The notes below the pieces were generated by a model, which was not told the DNA's origin, searched no databases, and was given only the letters and a program-made list of their open reading frames with translations. A stretch of DNA of 64,000 nucleotides from Qipengyuania intermedia (GTDB taxonomy: Bacteria > Pseudomonadota > Alphaproteobacteria > Sphingomonadales > Sphingomonadaceae), in contig NZ_JAIGNS010000002.1 of assembly GCF_019711615.1 (NCBI RefSeq), positions 483,501 through 547,500 of the forward strand, read 5' to 3'. Every line of letters starts with the position of its first letter. Position 1 is the first letter of the stretch. The translations under genes and the position numbers were made by a program. This document shows, in pieces, positions 46,807 to 57,782 of the stretch.

Positions 46807-48551
46807 ACGCTTTTTCCGCCATCAATGGCGGACCGGGCGCAGTCAGCATGGCCGTTGCAAGCGGCCGGGTCCAACTGGTTACCTTGCGTGAGCGCTCGCT
46901 GGACCTTGCGCGCTGGCGCATCCTGTGGATCGTGGCGGCTTTCGCTTTCCTCGCCCTCATCGCAGTGATGCGCATCTCCTACCTCGGCATGAACGGAGCC
47001 GAGGCGCGGGCGACCACGCTGGCCGACGCACTGCTACCCCCGCGCGGGGAAATTACCGATCGCAACGGCGTGCCGATGGCGCGTGCTTTCCCGGCCTATG
47101 CCCTGTGGTTCAATCCCAAGGCGCTGGGTGAAGACGGTGAACCTCTGGTTCGTGCACCCGAGGAAGTTGCCGCGAAACTCGGCGAGATTTTTCCTGATCT
47201 CGATCAGGCCAAGGTCGCGCGCCAACTCGCATCCGGTACGCAGGGTTACTTGCGTCGCCGCCTGCTGCCCGAAGAAGCAAACCGGGTGCAGGAAATCGGC
47301 GAGCTTGCTCTCGAAATTCCCATGGAAGAAGACCGCCACTACCCGCAGGGCAAGATGGCGGCCCACGTATTGGGCTATGTCGCTGCCGACGGCAGCGGCC
47401 GCGTCGGCATGGAGCAGGTGCTCGACGAACACCTGAGCAATCCTGACACGCGGGGCACGCCGGTCGCCCTGTCGATCGATGTGCGCGTGCAGGGCGCGCT
47501 CGAAGACGAACTGCGCCGCGGCATGAAGCTGACGCAGGCGCAGGGCGGGGCGGGCATCGTTCTCGACGTGGATACAGGCGAAGTCCTCGCGCTGGCATCG
47601 CTTCCCGAATTCGATCCGAACAAGATCGACAAGGATGGCCAGGCGCTGATGTTCAACCGCGTGACCAATCAGGTTTACGAGCTGGGTTCGACCTTCAAGC
47701 CGTTGTCTGTCGCAGCCGCGATCGACGCCGGTGTCGTGCGCGATCTGGGCAAGCGCTACGATGCCTCGCCCGTGAAGGTCGGCAGGTTCTCAATCAAGGA
47801 TAGCCACGCGATGGGCCCGACGCTCAATGTGGTCGAAACGCTCATCCATTCCTCGAACACCACAACAGCCCGGATCGCGGACGAACTCGGTCCGGAACGC
47901 CTGCGTCGCTACATGATAGACATGGGTATGAACGAGCGCCCGCATATCGAATTGCCGGCCAAGGGTTTCCCCATCTGGCCAGGCGAGAAATGGCCGCGCC
48001 TGCGCAGCATGACGGTCAGCTACGGGCACGGCATCGCGGTTACCCCGCTCCACCTTGCCAGCGCTTATGCAGCCATGGTCAATGGCGGCGTGTGGCGCCC
48101 GGCGACCTTGCACAAGCTGGGTGCGGGCGAAGCGCCAAAGGGCCGCCGTGTGTTCAAGGCTTCGACCTCCAGCCGGATGCGCCAGATGCTGCGCGCGACG
48201 GCAATCTACGGGACGGGCCGCAATGCGGACGCTCCGGGCTATCGCGTCGGCGGAAAGACCGGCTCGGCCGAAAAGCCGGGCGGCAAGGCAGGCTATCGCC
48301 GGACCGCGCTGGTATCGACCTTCGCCGCGGCCTTCCCGATGGACCGCCCGCGCTACGTCATTATCGCCATGCTCGACGAGCCGCGCGGTACGCTCGCCAG
48401 TTCCTACCAGCGCACGGCTGCCTGGAACGCAGCGCCCATCGTTGGCCGCCTGGTGCCTCGCATCGGCCCCCTGATCGGCGTGCGTCCTGACGACACGCGG
48501 GACATCGACATATCTGCAATCAAGCCGCTGATCCCGGGAGCCATGGAATGA
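46803..48551 (+). CDS. ftsI: Septal peptidoglycan transpeptidase FtsI (PBP3)
   Basis: Class B penicillin-binding protein crosslinking septal peptidoglycan. At 582 residues it has a cytoplasmic N-terminus, one membrane helix at about 40-56 (ILWIVAAFAFLALIAV) and a pedestal domain. The transpeptidase domain has the nucleophile in GSTFKPLS (Ser296, Lys299), the SxN motif in SSNTTTA and the KTG in GGKTGSAEKPGG. Translation starts at GTG overlapping ftsL by 4 bases. A later Met (residue 16) is possible. Confidence 0.96.
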   Translation: MNAFSAINGGPGAVSMAVASGRVQLVTLRERSLDLARWRILWIVAAFAFLALIAVMRISYLGMNGAEARATTLADALLPPRGEITDRNGVPMARAFPAYALWFNPKALGEDGEPLVRAPEEVAAKLGEIFPDLDQAKVARQLASGTQGYLRRRLLPEEANRVQEIGELALEIPMEEDRHYPQGKMAAHVLGYVAADGSGRVGMEQVLDEHLSNPDTRGTPVALSIDVRVQGALEDELRRGMKLTQAQGGAGIVLDVDTGEVLALASLPEFDPNKIDKDGQALMFNRVTNQVYELGSTFKPLSVAAAIDAGVVRDLGKRYDASPVKVGRFSIKDSHAMGPTLNVVETLIHSSNTTTARIADELGPERLRRYMIDMGMNERPHIELPAKGFPIWPGEKWPRLRSMTVSYGHGIAVTPLHLASAYAAMVNGGVWRPATLHKLGAGEAPKGRRVFKASTSSRMRQMLRATAIYGTGRNADAPGYRVGGKTGSAEKPGGKAGYRRTALVSTFAAAFPMDRPRYVIIAMLDEPRGTLASSYQRTAAWNAAPIVGRLVPRIGPLIGVRPDDTRDIDISAIKPLIPGAME

Positions 48552-50020
48552 GGCTCGACAAGCTTTGCGAAAAAGCGGGCATCGCCTGCCCCGGTGACGG
48601 CAGCGCCAATGTTACAGGTTTCGCCATCGACAACCGCAAGGTCGCGCCCGGCACTGTGTTCGGAGCCTTTCAGGGCAGCGTGGTCAATGGCGAGGAGTTC
48701 ATTCCCGCCGCGATTGAAGCTGGCGCCATTGCCGTCGTTGCTTGTCCGCAGGCCAGGGTCGAAGGGGCGATCCACATCGCGAGCGACGAACCGCGCAAGG
48801 ATTTTGCCAAGCTCGGGGCGCGGTTCTTCACGCCGGTGCCGGAACATATCGTCGCGGTAACGGGGACGAACGGTAAGACCTCGACCGTCGAGATGACGCG
48901 CCAGATCTGGCGCATGGCAGGCGAGCGTGCGGCCAGCATCGGGACCCTCGGAGTCACGACCCCCGACGAGAGCGTGTCGACCGGCCTGACCACGCCCGAC
49001 ATCGTGACCTTCCTGTCGAACATGAGCGGGCTAGCGCGCGAGGGCGTCACACATGTCGCCTACGAAGCGTCGAGCCATGGCCTGTCGCAATCGCGCAACG
49101 AGGGCGTTCCGGTCGAAGCGGCGGCGTTCACCAATTTCAGCCGCGACCATCTCGACTATCACAAGGACATGGAAGACTATTTCGCGGCCAAGATGCGGCT
49201 CTTCGACGAAGTGGTATCGGATGGAGCGACCGCGGTTGTCTGGCTCGACGGCAGCGAATGGAATGCGCGGGTAGTCGAGCATGCCAAAGGCCGCGGCCTG
49301 AATGTAATGACCGTGGGCGAGAAGGGTGAGGACATTTGCCTCCTCGATCGCCAGCCCACCCAGCTCGGCCAGACACTCAAGGTCTCGCACGAAGGGACGG
49401 AGCGCACCATCAACCTTCCGCTGATCGGCGCCTATCAGGTGTCCAACGCCCTGACCGCGGCGGGCCTTGCTCTTGCAACGGGCATCGATGCGGGCCGCGT
49501 ATGGGACGGCGTCGCCCGGCTCCAACCGGTTCGCGGACGGCTTGAGCGTGCAGCTATCGCGCCGAGCGGGGCGCCGGTCTATATCGATTACGCGCATACT
49601 CCGGACGCGATAGAGGCGGCCATCGCTGCCCTCCGACCCCACGTCGGCGGACGGCTCATCACCGTGTTCGGTGCCGGCGGCGACCGCGATCACGGCAAGC
49701 GCAAGCCCATGGGCGAAGCGGCGGCCAAGGCGAGCGATGTGGTTATCGTCACGGATGACAACCCGCGCGGCGAGGATCCTGCGGATATCCGCCGCGCCGT
49801 GCTTGAAGGCGCGCCCGAAGCCAGAGAGATAGGCGGCCGTCGCGAAGCAATACATGCCGCCATCGCAGAAGCCGGACCCGACGACATCGTGCTTGTCGCG
49901 GGCAAGGGTCATGAAACGGGTCAGATCATCGGATCGGGAGAAAACATGAAGGTCCTTCCCTTCGACGACGTGGAAGTCGCCCGCGAATGTGCGGCTGCCA
50001 TCGCCAGAGGTGATGCATGA
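48548..50020 (+). CDS. murE: UDP-MurNAc-tripeptide synthetase MurE
   Basis: Adds the third stem-peptide residue, expected to be meso-diaminopimelate in a Gram-negative. The 490-residue Mur ligase has an N-terminal UDP-binding domain, the ATP loop VTGTNGKTSTVEMTRQIW near residue 102 and the C-terminal DDNPRGEDPADIRRAV near residue 397. DNPR is the DAP-specific motif. It overlaps its neighbours by 4 bases on both sides. Confidence 0.97.
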   Translation: MRLDKLCEKAGIACPGDGSANVTGFAIDNRKVAPGTVFGAFQGSVVNGEEFIPAAIEAGAIAVVACPQARVEGAIHIASDEPRKDFAKLGARFFTPVPEHIVAVTGTNGKTSTVEMTRQIWRMAGERAASIGTLGVTTPDESVSTGLTTPDIVTFLSNMSGLAREGVTHVAYEASSHGLSQSRNEGVPVEAAAFTNFSRDHLDYHKDMEDYFAAKMRLFDEVVSDGATAVVWLDGSEWNARVVEHAKGRGLNVMTVGEKGEDICLLDRQPTQLGQTLKVSHEGTERTINLPLIGAYQVSNALTAAGLALATGIDAGRVWDGVARLQPVRGRLERAAIAPSGAPVYIDYAHTPDAIEAAIAALRPHVGGRLITVFGAGGDRDHGKRKPMGEAAAKASDVVIVTDDNPRGEDPADIRRAVLEGAPEAREIGGRREAIHAAIAEAGPDDIVLVAGKGHETGQIIGSGENMKVLPFDDVEVARECAAAIARGDA

Positions 50021-51483
50021 GCGCGGCTATCCTGCGCCACCCCGCCTATGTCGAATGGACGAGCGACCCGCGCGATCGCCTGCCGCTTACCCTGTGGGAT
50101 TCCAATACGATAGCCGAAGTCACGGGCGGCACGGCAAGCTGCGAATTCCAGGTTTCCGGTGTAGAGATGGATAGCCGTGATGTAGTGCACGGAGACCTTT
50201 TTGTAGCCCTCAAGGGCGAAGCGATGGACGGACACCGCTTCATCGACAAGGCTTTCGAAAACGGCGCCGCGGCAGCCGTCGTGGATCGCGCGGTCGACTA
50301 TCCGCACGTGCTGGTCGAAGACACCACCGAAGCTCTCGCAGCGCTTGCCCGGGCGGCGCGCAGCCGGACCGAGGCGCGGATCATCGGTGTCACCGGATCG
50401 GTCGGCAAGACTGGCGTCAAGGAAGCGATCTTTGCAGCGCTGGAACGTGCGAGCCGCGGTGCGGCGCATCGTTCGACCCGCAGTTACAACAACCATGTCG
50501 GCGTCCCGCTCAGCCTGGCCCGGATGGGAGCGCGCAGCCGCTTCGGCGTGTTCGAGATGGGCATGAACCATGCCGGCGAGATCGAGGGGCTGACCGCGCA
50601 GGTTCGCCCACATGTCGCCGTCATCACCACCATCGCCCCGGCGCATATCGAGAATTTGGGTTCGATGAAGGCGATCGCCAACGCCAAGGCGGAAATCTTT
50701 TCCGGCCTCGAACCGGGCGGCACGGCAGTGATCCCCGCCGACAGCGAGCATTACGAGCAGCTCAAGCTGGCTGCCCTGCGTGTCGGCGCGAAGGTCGTCA
50801 GCTTCGGTAAGGCGCGCCATGCGGACATGCGCCTCCTCGACGCGATCCCCAGCGCCAATGGCGGAAGCCTCGTCACTTGCGAATTCGACACTGGCCGGTT
50901 GTGCTACACGGTGGCCGAACCGGGCGAGCACTGGGTCGCCAACTCGCTCGCCGTCATGGCGGCAGTGCGCGCGGCGGGCGGCGACATGGCCGCAGCCGGT
51001 CTCGCGCTTGCGGAAATGGGCGGGCTGAAGGGCCGGGGCGAGCGCCACGGCATCGATGCACCCGGTGGCAAGGCGCTGATGATCGACGAAAGCTACAATG
51101 CCAATCCCGCAAGTATGCGCGCCACGCTGGCGCAGCTCGGCACCACTCCATCCACCCGCCGCATCGCCGTTCTCGGCGCAATGAAGGAGCTGGGCGACTT
51201 CGCTCCCAAGTTCCACGCCGCGCTGGCGGAACACATCATTGCCGCGGATATCGACTATGCGGTGCTGGTGGGCGACGAGATGGGCGCATTGGCCCGCGAA
51301 CTGGGGAAACCCGTCCTCAACTCGCTTGGCAAGCCGCTCGAGTGGGAGCATTGCTTGACTGCCGACGAGGCGATCGGATTGCTCGAGGATTTCGGCATCG
51401 TGGCGGGCGACGCGGTGCTGGTCAAAGGCTCCAATTCGGTCGGGCTCGGCCGGCTCGTGGACCGTTTCACCCGCCCTGAATAG
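50017..51483 (+). CDS. murF: UDP-MurNAc-pentapeptide synthetase MurF
   Basis: Ligates D-Ala-D-Ala to the UDP-MurNAc-tripeptide. The 488-residue protein has the substrate loop VSGVEMDSRDVVHGDLFVAL near residue 46, the ATP loop GVTGSVGKTGVKEAIF near residue 125 and NHVGVPLSLARM near residue 160. The C-terminal DESYNANPASMRATLAQLG is near residue 353. It overlaps murE by 4 bases. mraY follows after 18 bases, the longest gap inside the murE-murB run. Confidence 0.96.
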   Translation: MSAAILRHPAYVEWTSDPRDRLPLTLWDSNTIAEVTGGTASCEFQVSGVEMDSRDVVHGDLFVALKGEAMDGHRFIDKAFENGAAAAVVDRAVDYPHVLVEDTTEALAALARAARSRTEARIIGVTGSVGKTGVKEAIFAALERASRGAAHRSTRSYNNHVGVPLSLARMGARSRFGVFEMGMNHAGEIEGLTAQVRPHVAVITTIAPAHIENLGSMKAIANAKAEIFSGLEPGGTAVIPADSEHYEQLKLAALRVGAKVVSFGKARHADMRLLDAIPSANGGSLVTCEFDTGRLCYTVAEPGEHWVANSLAVMAAVRAAGGDMAAAGLALAEMGGLKGRGERHGIDAPGGKALMIDESYNANPASMRATLAQLGTTPSTRRIAVLGAMKELGDFAPKFHAALAEHIIAADIDYAVLVGDEMGALARELGKPVLNSLGKPLEWEHCLTADEAIGLLEDFGIVAGDAVLVKGSNSVGLGRLVDRFTRPE

Positions 51484-51501
51484 GAGGCCCCGCGCGGCCC
51501 G

Positions 51502-52572
51502 ATGCTCTACCTCCTCGCCGAGTATTTCAATTTCGAAGGCCTGTTCAACCTGGTCCGCTACCAGACGGCGCGGGCAGGGGCGACGCTGCTTACCGCACTG
51601 CTGATCGGCTTGCTGATCGGCCCGCGCTTCATCGACATGCTGCGCGTGCGGCAGGGCAAGGGCCAGCCGATCCGCGAAGACGGACCGCAGAGCCACCTTG
51701 CAAAGAGGGGCACGCCGACAATGGGCGGCCTGATGATCCTCGTCAGCCTGTTCATTTCGATGATGCTGTGGATGGACCTGTCCAACCCCTTCATCTGGGC
51801 CTGTCTCGCCGTCACCGGCGGGTTCGGCCTGATCGGTTTCCTCGACGATTACGACAAGGTGTCGAAGGCCAGCCACAAGGGCGTGTCGGGCCGTACGCGC
51901 CTGTTGTTCGAATTCATCGTCGCGGGCGCGGCAAGCTGGATCATCGTCAGCCAGATCAACACCTTCGTCTACGTCCCCTTCATCAACGATTTCGGGGTCG
52001 AACTGGGGCCGTTCTATTACGTCTTCGCCGCCTTCGTGATCGTGGGCGCAGGCAATGCGGTGAACCTTACCGACGGGCTGGACGGGCTTGCCACCATGCC
52101 GGTCATCATTGCCGCGGGGACATTCGCGATCATCGCCTATCTCGTGGGCCGCGTGGACTATTCCGCATATCTCGGCATCCCGCATGTCGCAGGCGCGGGC
52201 GAGCTGGCGATCATGTGTGCGGCGATCATGGGCGCGGGTCTCGCCTTCCTCTGGTTCAACGCCCCGCCTGCCGCAGTCTTCATGGGCGATACCGGCTCCC
52301 TGGCGCTCGGCGGCGCGCTCGGCGCGATTGCCGTGGCGACGCACCATGAAGTCGTGCTCGGCATCGTGGGCGGCCTGTTCGTGTTCGAGGCGCTTTCGGT
52401 CATCATCCAGGTCGTCTGGTTCAAGCGCACGGGCAAGCGGGTCTTCCGCATGGCCCCCATCCACCACCATTTCGAGCAGCTCGGCTGGTCCGAGAGCAAG
52501 GTCGTGATCCGCTTCTGGATCGTCGCCATCGTGCTCGCACTCCTGGGGCTGGCAACGCTCAAGCTCAGATGA
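51502..52572 (+). CDS. mraY: Phospho-MurNAc-pentapeptide translocase MraY
   Basis: Makes lipid I on the inner membrane by transferring phospho-MurNAc-pentapeptide to undecaprenyl phosphate. The 356-residue protein has about ten helices. Family motifs are [13 protein letters not shown] near residue 70, FLDDYDK near residue 115, [12 protein letters not shown] near residue 190, and the C-terminal [13 protein letters not shown] near residue 315. It overlaps murD by 4 bases. Confidence 0.97.
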   Translation: MLYLLAEYFNFEGLFNLVRYQTARAGATLLTALLIGLLIGPRFIDMLRVRQGKGQPIREDGPQSHLAKRGTPTMGGLMILVSLFISMMLWMDLSNPFIWACLAVTGGFGLIGFLDDYDKVSKASHKGVSGRTRLLFEFIVAGAASWIIVSQINTFVYVPFINDFGVELGPFYYVFAAFVIVGAGNAVNLTDGLDGLATMPVIIAAGTFAIIAYLVGRVDYSAYLGIPHVAGAGELAIMCAAIMGAGLAFLWFNAPPAAVFMGDTGSLALGGALGAIAVATHHEVVLGIVGGLFVFEALSVIIQVVWFKRTGKRVFRMAPIHHHFEQLGWSESKVVIRFWIVAIVLALLGLATLKLR

Positions 52573-53906
52573 TCACTTCACCTGCCTGGAAGGACAAGAG
52601 ATACGCGGTGCTCGGCCTCGCGCGGTCCGGCCGGGCGACGGTCGAGGCACTGCTGGCTGCCGGGGCCGAGGTGCTGGCTTGGGACGACAATCCCGAGGCA
52701 TGGAAGGCGGTGCGCGACGAGCATCGCGACTTGATGGACGACCGGCTGTTCATCGACGACTTCACCGACTGGACAATCTTCGAATTCGACGCGCTGGTGC
52801 TGTCGCCCGGCGTCCCGCTCAATACCCATCCCCTCGCCGCTGCTGCGCGCGAGCAGGACATCCCGATCATCGGCGATATCGAACTGTTCGCGCAGGCGAG
52901 GGCGGACCTGCCGCCGCACAAAGTCGTCGGCATCACGGGCACCAATGGCAAATCGACCACCACCGCGCTAGTCCACCACATCCTCAAGACCGCAGGAGTG
53001 CCGACCACCATGGGCGGCAACATCGGCCTGCCGATCCTCGAGCAGGAGCCGCTGCCGGAAGGCGGGGTCTATGTGCTGGAGCTGTCGAGCTACCAGATCG
53101 ACCTGACCTATTCGCTCGATTGCGACGTGGCGGTGCTGCTGAACATCACGCCGGATCACCTCGACCGGTATGATGGGGATTTTACGAAGTACGCGGCGGC
53201 TAAGGCTCGGTTGTTCGAGATGCAGTCACCGTCAAGCGCTGCAGTAAGCACGGAACGCGAGCGATGTTCCGACAGATTTGACAACATTCTCGAACGTCAC
53301 AGCGACAGACTTGGGGCGGCAGTGGTGGACGGGACCACCTATATGGACACGCTCGACCCGTGGCGGCAAGCCGCTTGGCCGACACTTCATGGGCCACACA
53401 ACTTGGCAAATGCGGCAGCCGCGATTGCCGTAGCGCATGTCCTGGCAATATCCGACGACGACATTGAAAGAGGACTACAGACCTACCGCGGCCTCCCGCA
53501 CCGGATGGAGCGGGTCGCGGAAATTTCCGGCGTCGCTTATGTCAACGACAGCAAGGGCACCAACACCGCTGCCTCTGCCCCCGCGCTCGCAGCATTCGAC
53601 AACATCCACTGGATCCTCGGCGGACTCGCCAAGGAGCCGGGGCTTGGCGAATGCGAGGCTGAACTGCCCCGCGTCAAAGCCGCCTACACCATCGGCAAGG
53701 CCGGGCCGGACTTTGCAGCCCTGCTGGAAGGCCGCGTTCCGGTGGAGAAGTGCGAGACGCTCGACCGCGCGGTGACCTCCGCTGCCGCCAAGGCCGAGGC
53801 AGGCGACACCGTCCTCCTCTCGCCCGCCTGCGCAAGCTTCGACCAGTATCAGGATTTCGAAAAGCGCGGCGAGCATTTCCGTGCGCTGGTGGAGGGCCTG
53901 GAATGA
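52569..53906 (+). CDS. murD: UDP-MurNAc-L-alanine:D-glutamate ligase MurD
   Basis: Adds D-glutamate to UDP-MurNAc-L-Ala. The 445-residue protein has an N-terminal Rossmann part ([19 protein letters not shown]), the ATP loop [16 protein letters not shown] near residue 120 and [12 protein letters not shown] near residue 193. VNDSKGTN lies near residue 322. Between about residues 200 and 305 (53166-53480) codon choice shifts toward rare codons and the sequence is a poor family match, with [12 protein letters not shown] in place of the usual PGxHN. The frame is intact, so the gene is probably functional. Confidence 0.94.
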   Translation: MITSPAWKDKRYAVLGLARSGRATVEALLAAGAEVLAWDDNPEAWKAVRDEHRDLMDDRLFIDDFTDWTIFEFDALVLSPGVPLNTHPLAAAAREQDIPIIGDIELFAQARADLPPHKVVGITGTNGKSTTTALVHHILKTAGVPTTMGGNIGLPILEQEPLPEGGVYVLELSSYQIDLTYSLDCDVAVLLNITPDHLDRYDGDFTKYAAAKARLFEMQSPSSAAVSTERERCSDRFDNILERHSDRLGAAVVDGTTYMDTLDPWRQAAWPTLHGPHNLANAAAAIAVAHVLAISDDDIERGLQTYRGLPHRMERVAEISGVAYVNDSKGTNTAASAPALAAFDNIHWILGGLAKEPGLGECEAELPRVKAAYTIGKAGPDFAALLEGRVPVEKCETLDRAVTSAAAKAEAGDTVLLSPACASFDQYQDFEKRGEHFRALVEGLE

Positions 53907-55171
53907 GCACCATGCAGCCCTACGTCCCCGGCGCGAAGCGCAAGCCTGCGCATATCCCTGCTGGCAAGATGTCCCGCTGGAGCGAGATCAAGATCTGGTG
54001 GCGCGAGATCGACCGCGTCCTGCTCGGCCTCGTCCTGCTGGTCATGACGCTCGGCACGATCGCGGTTGCTGCCGCGAGCCCCGCGAGCGCGGATCGCCTG
54101 TCCACGTCGAGCACCACGCTCGACCCGCTCTATTTCTTCTATCGCCATATCGTCTGGCAGGCGCTGGCACTGTGCGTGCTGGTCGGCGTCTCCATGCTCA
54201 GCCGCGAGAATGCGCGCCGCCTCGGCGTGGTGCTGGCTGCGGCAATGCTGGGCCTCCTGTTCCTCGTTCCCTTCATCGGAGTGGAGATCAACGGCGCGCG
54301 GCGCTGGATCAACCTGGGCATGCAGTTCCAGCCGTCCGAATTCCTGAAGCCCGGCTTCGCCATCACCATGGCGTGGATCCTGTCGTGGCGGATGCGCGAT
54401 CCCAACCTTCCGGTCCTGTTGATTGCCACCGCCTTGCTGGTGCTGATTGCCGCGCTCATGATGTTGCAACCGAACTTCGGCGGCACGATCCTGTTCGGCG
54501 GCGTATGGTTCGTGATGGTGATCCTGTCGGGTGTGCCGGTGAAGCGCCTGGGTGCTGTCATCGGCGGCGGGATCGCAGGGATTACCGCGACCTATTTTCT
54601 CTATGACAACGCGCGCCACCGTATCGATGCCTTCTTCGGTGGCGGCACGGCTTTCGACCAGGTCGATCTTGCCAGCCGTACGCTGCTGGCGGGCGGCTGG
54701 ACGGGCGCGGGATATGGCCTCGGCATTCGCAAGATGAGCCTGCCCGAAGCGCATACGGACTATATCTTCTCCGTCATCGGGGAAGAGTTCGGCCTGATTG
54801 CTTGCGCGCTGATCGTGCTGCTTTATCTCGCGATCGTGGTGCGCGTGCTGATGCGGCTGGTGGACGAGGACGACCTGTTCGCGCTGCTGGCCGGAACGGG
54901 CCTCGTCTCGCTGCTGGGCGGGCAGGCCTTTATCAACATGCTGGTGAACCTCCAGCTCTTCCCGTCAAAGGGTATGACGTTGCCGCTGGTGAGCTATGGC
55001 GGCTCGTCCACCATCGCCGTGTGCCTTGCCATCGGGCTGCTGATCGCGATCACGCGGCGCAATCCTTATCTGAAAAGGTCCACCCGGGGGCTTGGCGACC
55101 TGATCGGTTTCGGGCAGGCGGACCGGATGAACGATAAACCATCGCCCCTGTCCCGCGATATCTACCAATGA
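53903..55171 (+). CDS. ftsW: Septal peptidoglycan polymerase FtsW
   Basis: SEDS-family glycosyltransferase polymerising septal lipid II in partnership with FtsI. The 422-residue protein has a charged N-terminus of about 50 residues and ten hydrophobic segments. Family markers are NGARRWINLGMQFQPSEFLK near residue 130, AHTDYIFSVIGEEFG near residue 285 and the C-terminal GMTLPLVSYGGSS near residue 355. The ATG overlaps the murD stop and the stop overlaps the murG start. Confidence 0.96.
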   Translation: MSTMQPYVPGAKRKPAHIPAGKMSRWSEIKIWWREIDRVLLGLVLLVMTLGTIAVAAASPASADRLSTSSTTLDPLYFFYRHIVWQALALCVLVGVSMLSRENARRLGVVLAAAMLGLLFLVPFIGVEINGARRWINLGMQFQPSEFLKPGFAITMAWILSWRMRDPNLPVLLIATALLVLIAALMMLQPNFGGTILFGGVWFVMVILSGVPVKRLGAVIGGGIAGITATYFLYDNARHRIDAFFGGGTAFDQVDLASRTLLAGGWTGAGYGLGIRKMSLPEAHTDYIFSVIGEEFGLIACALIVLLYLAIVVRVLMRLVDEDDLFALLAGTGLVSLLGGQAFINMLVNLQLFPSKGMTLPLVSYGGSSTIAVCLAIGLLIAITRRNPYLKRSTRGLGDLIGFGQADRMNDKPSPLSRDIYQ

Positions 55172-56364
55172 CGACATCGAACCGACATTACGTGCTGGCC
55201 GCCGGGGGCACCGGAGGGCACTTGCTGCCCGCCTTCGCGCTGGCCGCCGAACTCGACCGGCGTGGCCATCACGTCGCCCTGATCACGGACGAGCGCGGGG
55301 CGGAAATCCCCGGAAAGCCCGATTTCATGCCCGCCCATGTCCTGCCCGCCGGGCGCTTCGGCAAGAACCCGCTCCAATGGGTGAAGGGCACCAAGGCAGT
55401 GCTGGAAGGCCGCAAGATGGCGCTGCGCCTGTTCGAAAGTTTCGAGCCGAGCGCGGTTGTCGGCTTCGGCGGCTACCCCTCCCTTCCTGCCGTGCTTGCC
55501 TCCACCTCGGCGAAGATCCCGACGGTGCTGCACGAACAGAATGCGGTGCTGGGCCGCGTGAACCGCCTCTTGTCGGGCCGCGTGCAGGCTATCGCCACCG
55601 CTTATCCCGACGTGCAGCGGCTGAAGCCCAAGCATGGCGACAAGGTCCACCTCGTCGGCAATCCGGTGCGCGCAGAAGTGCTGTCCCTGCGCGACGAGCC
55701 GTTTCCCTCCTATGGCGAAGACGGCTTGTTGCGGGTGCTGGTCACCGGCGGTAGCCAGGGCGCGCGGGTCCTTTCGGAAATCGTGCCGGACGGGCTGGCG
55801 ATGCTTCCTCCCGCCATTCGCGAGCGGTTGCAGGTCACCCAGCAATGTCGCCCGGAAGACCTCGACACGGTGCGCGAACGCTATCGCAGCCACGGCATCC
55901 CGGCCGAACTCGCGACCTATTTCGAAGACATGGCCACGCGCCTTGCCGATGCGCACCTGTTCATCGGACGCGCAGGCGCCTCGACGATTGCGGAGCTTAC
56001 CGCCGTGGGCCGTCCGGGTATATTGATCCCGCTCCCCATTGCGACCGACGACCACCAGGCCGCCAATACCCGCGAAATGGTGAAGGCGGGCGGTGCGCGC
56101 ATGATCCGGCAGGACAGGTTCGAGGCAAAGGAACTGGCGAAGCAGATCCGCGTCCTGGCAGACGATCCCAAGGGCCTCGCCAATGCCGCGCATGCCGCTT
56201 GGAACTGCGGGCGTCCGCGTGCGGTCGAAGACCTCGCCGATCTCGTCGAAAGCTTCGGCGGGGCAGACATGATGGACGTCATCCGCGTCGGCGGAAACAA
56301 TGCCCGCGGCGCAACGCAGGGCGCGCCCGCCGGGCAGGGCGCAAGCAGGGAGATCTCGGAATGA
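55168..56364 (+). CDS. murG: UDP-GlcNAc:lipid I GlcNAc transferase MurG
   Basis: Makes lipid II at the inner face of the membrane. The 398-residue GT28 protein has [20 protein letters not shown] at about residues 10-29, [15 protein letters not shown] near residue 95, the acceptor loop [11 protein letters not shown] near residue 125 and the donor-binding [19 protein letters not shown] near residue 268. A tail of about 30 residues past the usual end is Gly/Ala-rich. It overlaps both neighbours by 4 bases. Confidence 0.96.
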   Translation: MTTSNRHYVLAAGGTGGHLLPAFALAAELDRRGHHVALITDERGAEIPGKPDFMPAHVLPAGRFGKNPLQWVKGTKAVLEGRKMALRLFESFEPSAVVGFGGYPSLPAVLASTSAKIPTVLHEQNAVLGRVNRLLSGRVQAIATAYPDVQRLKPKHGDKVHLVGNPVRAEVLSLRDEPFPSYGEDGLLRVLVTGGSQGARVLSEIVPDGLAMLPPAIRERLQVTQQCRPEDLDTVRERYRSHGIPAELATYFEDMATRLADAHLFIGRAGASTIAELTAVGRPGILIPLPIATDDHQAANTREMVKAGGARMIRQDRFEAKELAKQIRVLADDPKGLANAAHAAWNCGRPRAVEDLADLVESFGGADMMDVIRVGGNNARGATQGAPAGQGASREISE

Positions 56365-57782
56365 AGGGTGTCCCCACCGACATCGGAACGATCCACTTCG
56401 TCGGCATCGGCGGCATCGGCATGTCGGGCATCGCCGAAGTGATGAACAACCTCGGCTACACGGTGCAAGGCTCCGACATCAACGAAGGCCCGACGGTCGA
56501 GCGCCTGCGCTCGCAAGGCATTGCCGTAAAGATCGGCCACGAGAAGGAAAACGTGGAAGGCGCGGCTGTCGTCGTCACTTCCACCGCCGTGCGCCGAACC
56601 AATCCGGAAGTCGCCCACGCGCTGGAAAACCGCATCCCGGTGGTGCGCCGCGCGGAAATGCTGGCCGAACTCATGCGCCTCAAGTCGACGGTCGCCGTCG
56701 CTGGCACGCACGGCAAGACCACCACGACCAGCATGATCGCAGCGCTGCTCGATGCGGGCAATGTCGATCCCACCGTCATCAATGGCGGCATCATCGAACA
56801 ATACGGCTCCAATGCGCGCCTTGGCGACAGCGACTGGATGGTGGTGGAGGCCGACGAAAGCGACGGCAGCTTCCTGCGGCTCGACGGGACGATCGCGGTG
56901 GTCACCAATATCGATCCCGAACACCTCGACCATTACGGCGATTTCGACGGGGTGAAGGACGCTTTCGTCGAGTTCATCCACAACGTCCCGTTTTACGGCG
57001 CGGCGATCCTGTGCATCGACCATCCCGAAGTGCAGGCCGTCATCGGAAAGGTCCGCGACCGGCGCGTGATGACCTATGGCTTCAGCCTGCAGGCGGACAT
57101 CTGCGGCGTGAACGTGCAGCCGCACGAAGGCGGCAACCGCTTCGACGTGATCGTGCGCCAGCGCGGCGAGGAAGACCGCCGGATCGAAAACGTGACCCTG
57201 CCCATGCCGGGCCGTCACAACGTCCAGAACGCGCTCGCCGCGATTGCCGTGGCGATCGAGATGGGCTGCCCCGACGAAGTCATCTGCAACGGCTTTTCCA
57301 GCTTCGGCGGTGTGCGGCGCCGTTTCACCAAGGTCGGCGAAGTGCCGTGCCGCGAAGGCAAGGCCACCATCATCGACGATTACGGCCACCACCCGGTCGA
57401 AATCCGCGCAGTGCTGGGCGCAGCGCGTGAAGCGACGAAGAGCCGCGTGATCGCTGTCATGCAGCCGCACCGCTATACCCGCCTGCAGGACCTGATGGAC
57501 GACTTCCAGAGCGCCTTCAACGAGGCCGACGTCGTCTACGTCACGCCGGTATATGCCGCAGGTGAAGACCCGATCGAAGGCGTCAATGCCAACGCTCTGG
57601 TCGAAGGTATCAAATCGCGCGGCCACCGCGCCGTGTCGACGGTCGAGGACCAGGGCGACCTTGCGCAGAAACTCGCCGGAGAGATCGAGCAGGGCGACAT
57701 CGTCGTGTGCCTCGGCGCAGGCGACATCACGAAATGGGCCGCAGGCCTCGCCGACGCCATCACCGAGGAGCGCGGCGCGTGA
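56361..57782 (+). CDS. murC: UDP-MurNAc:L-alanine ligase MurC
   Basis: First amino-acid ligase of the stem peptide. The 473-residue protein has the N-terminal [17 protein letters not shown] near residue 11, the ATP loop [18 protein letters not shown] near residue 113, [11 protein letters not shown] near residue 160 and [14 protein letters not shown] near residue 340. The ATG at 56361 overlaps the murG stop. The open frame extends further upstream but is a shadow of murG. Confidence 0.97.
   Translation: MKGVPTDIGTIHFVGIGGIGMSGIAEVMNNLGYTVQGSDINEGPTVERLRSQGIAVKIGHEKENVEGAAVVVTSTAVRRTNPEVAHALENRIPVVRRAEMLAELMRLKSTVAVAGTHGKTTTTSMIAALLDAGNVDPTVINGGIIEQYGSNARLGDSDWMVVEADESDGSFLRLDGTIAVVTNIDPEHLDHYGDFDGVKDAFVEFIHNVPFYGAAILCIDHPEVQAVIGKVRDRRVMTYGFSLQADICGVNVQPHEGGNRFDVIVRQRGEEDRRIENVTLPMPGRHNVQNALAAIAVAIEMGCPDEVICNGFSSFGGVRRRFTKVGEVPCREGKATIIDDYGHHPVEIRAVLGAAREATKSRVIAVMQPHRYTRLQDLMDDFQSAFNEADVVYVTPVYAAGEDPIEGVNANALVEGIKSRGHRAVSTVEDQGDLAQKLAGEIEQGDIVVCLGAGDITKWAAGLADAITEERGA

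Noticed and set aside
49921..52470. 849-codon open frame on the minus strand
   Set aside because: It is antisense to murE, murF and mraY, whose frames carry clear family motifs. It is rich in Arg, His and Gln as expected from a high-GC shadow frame.
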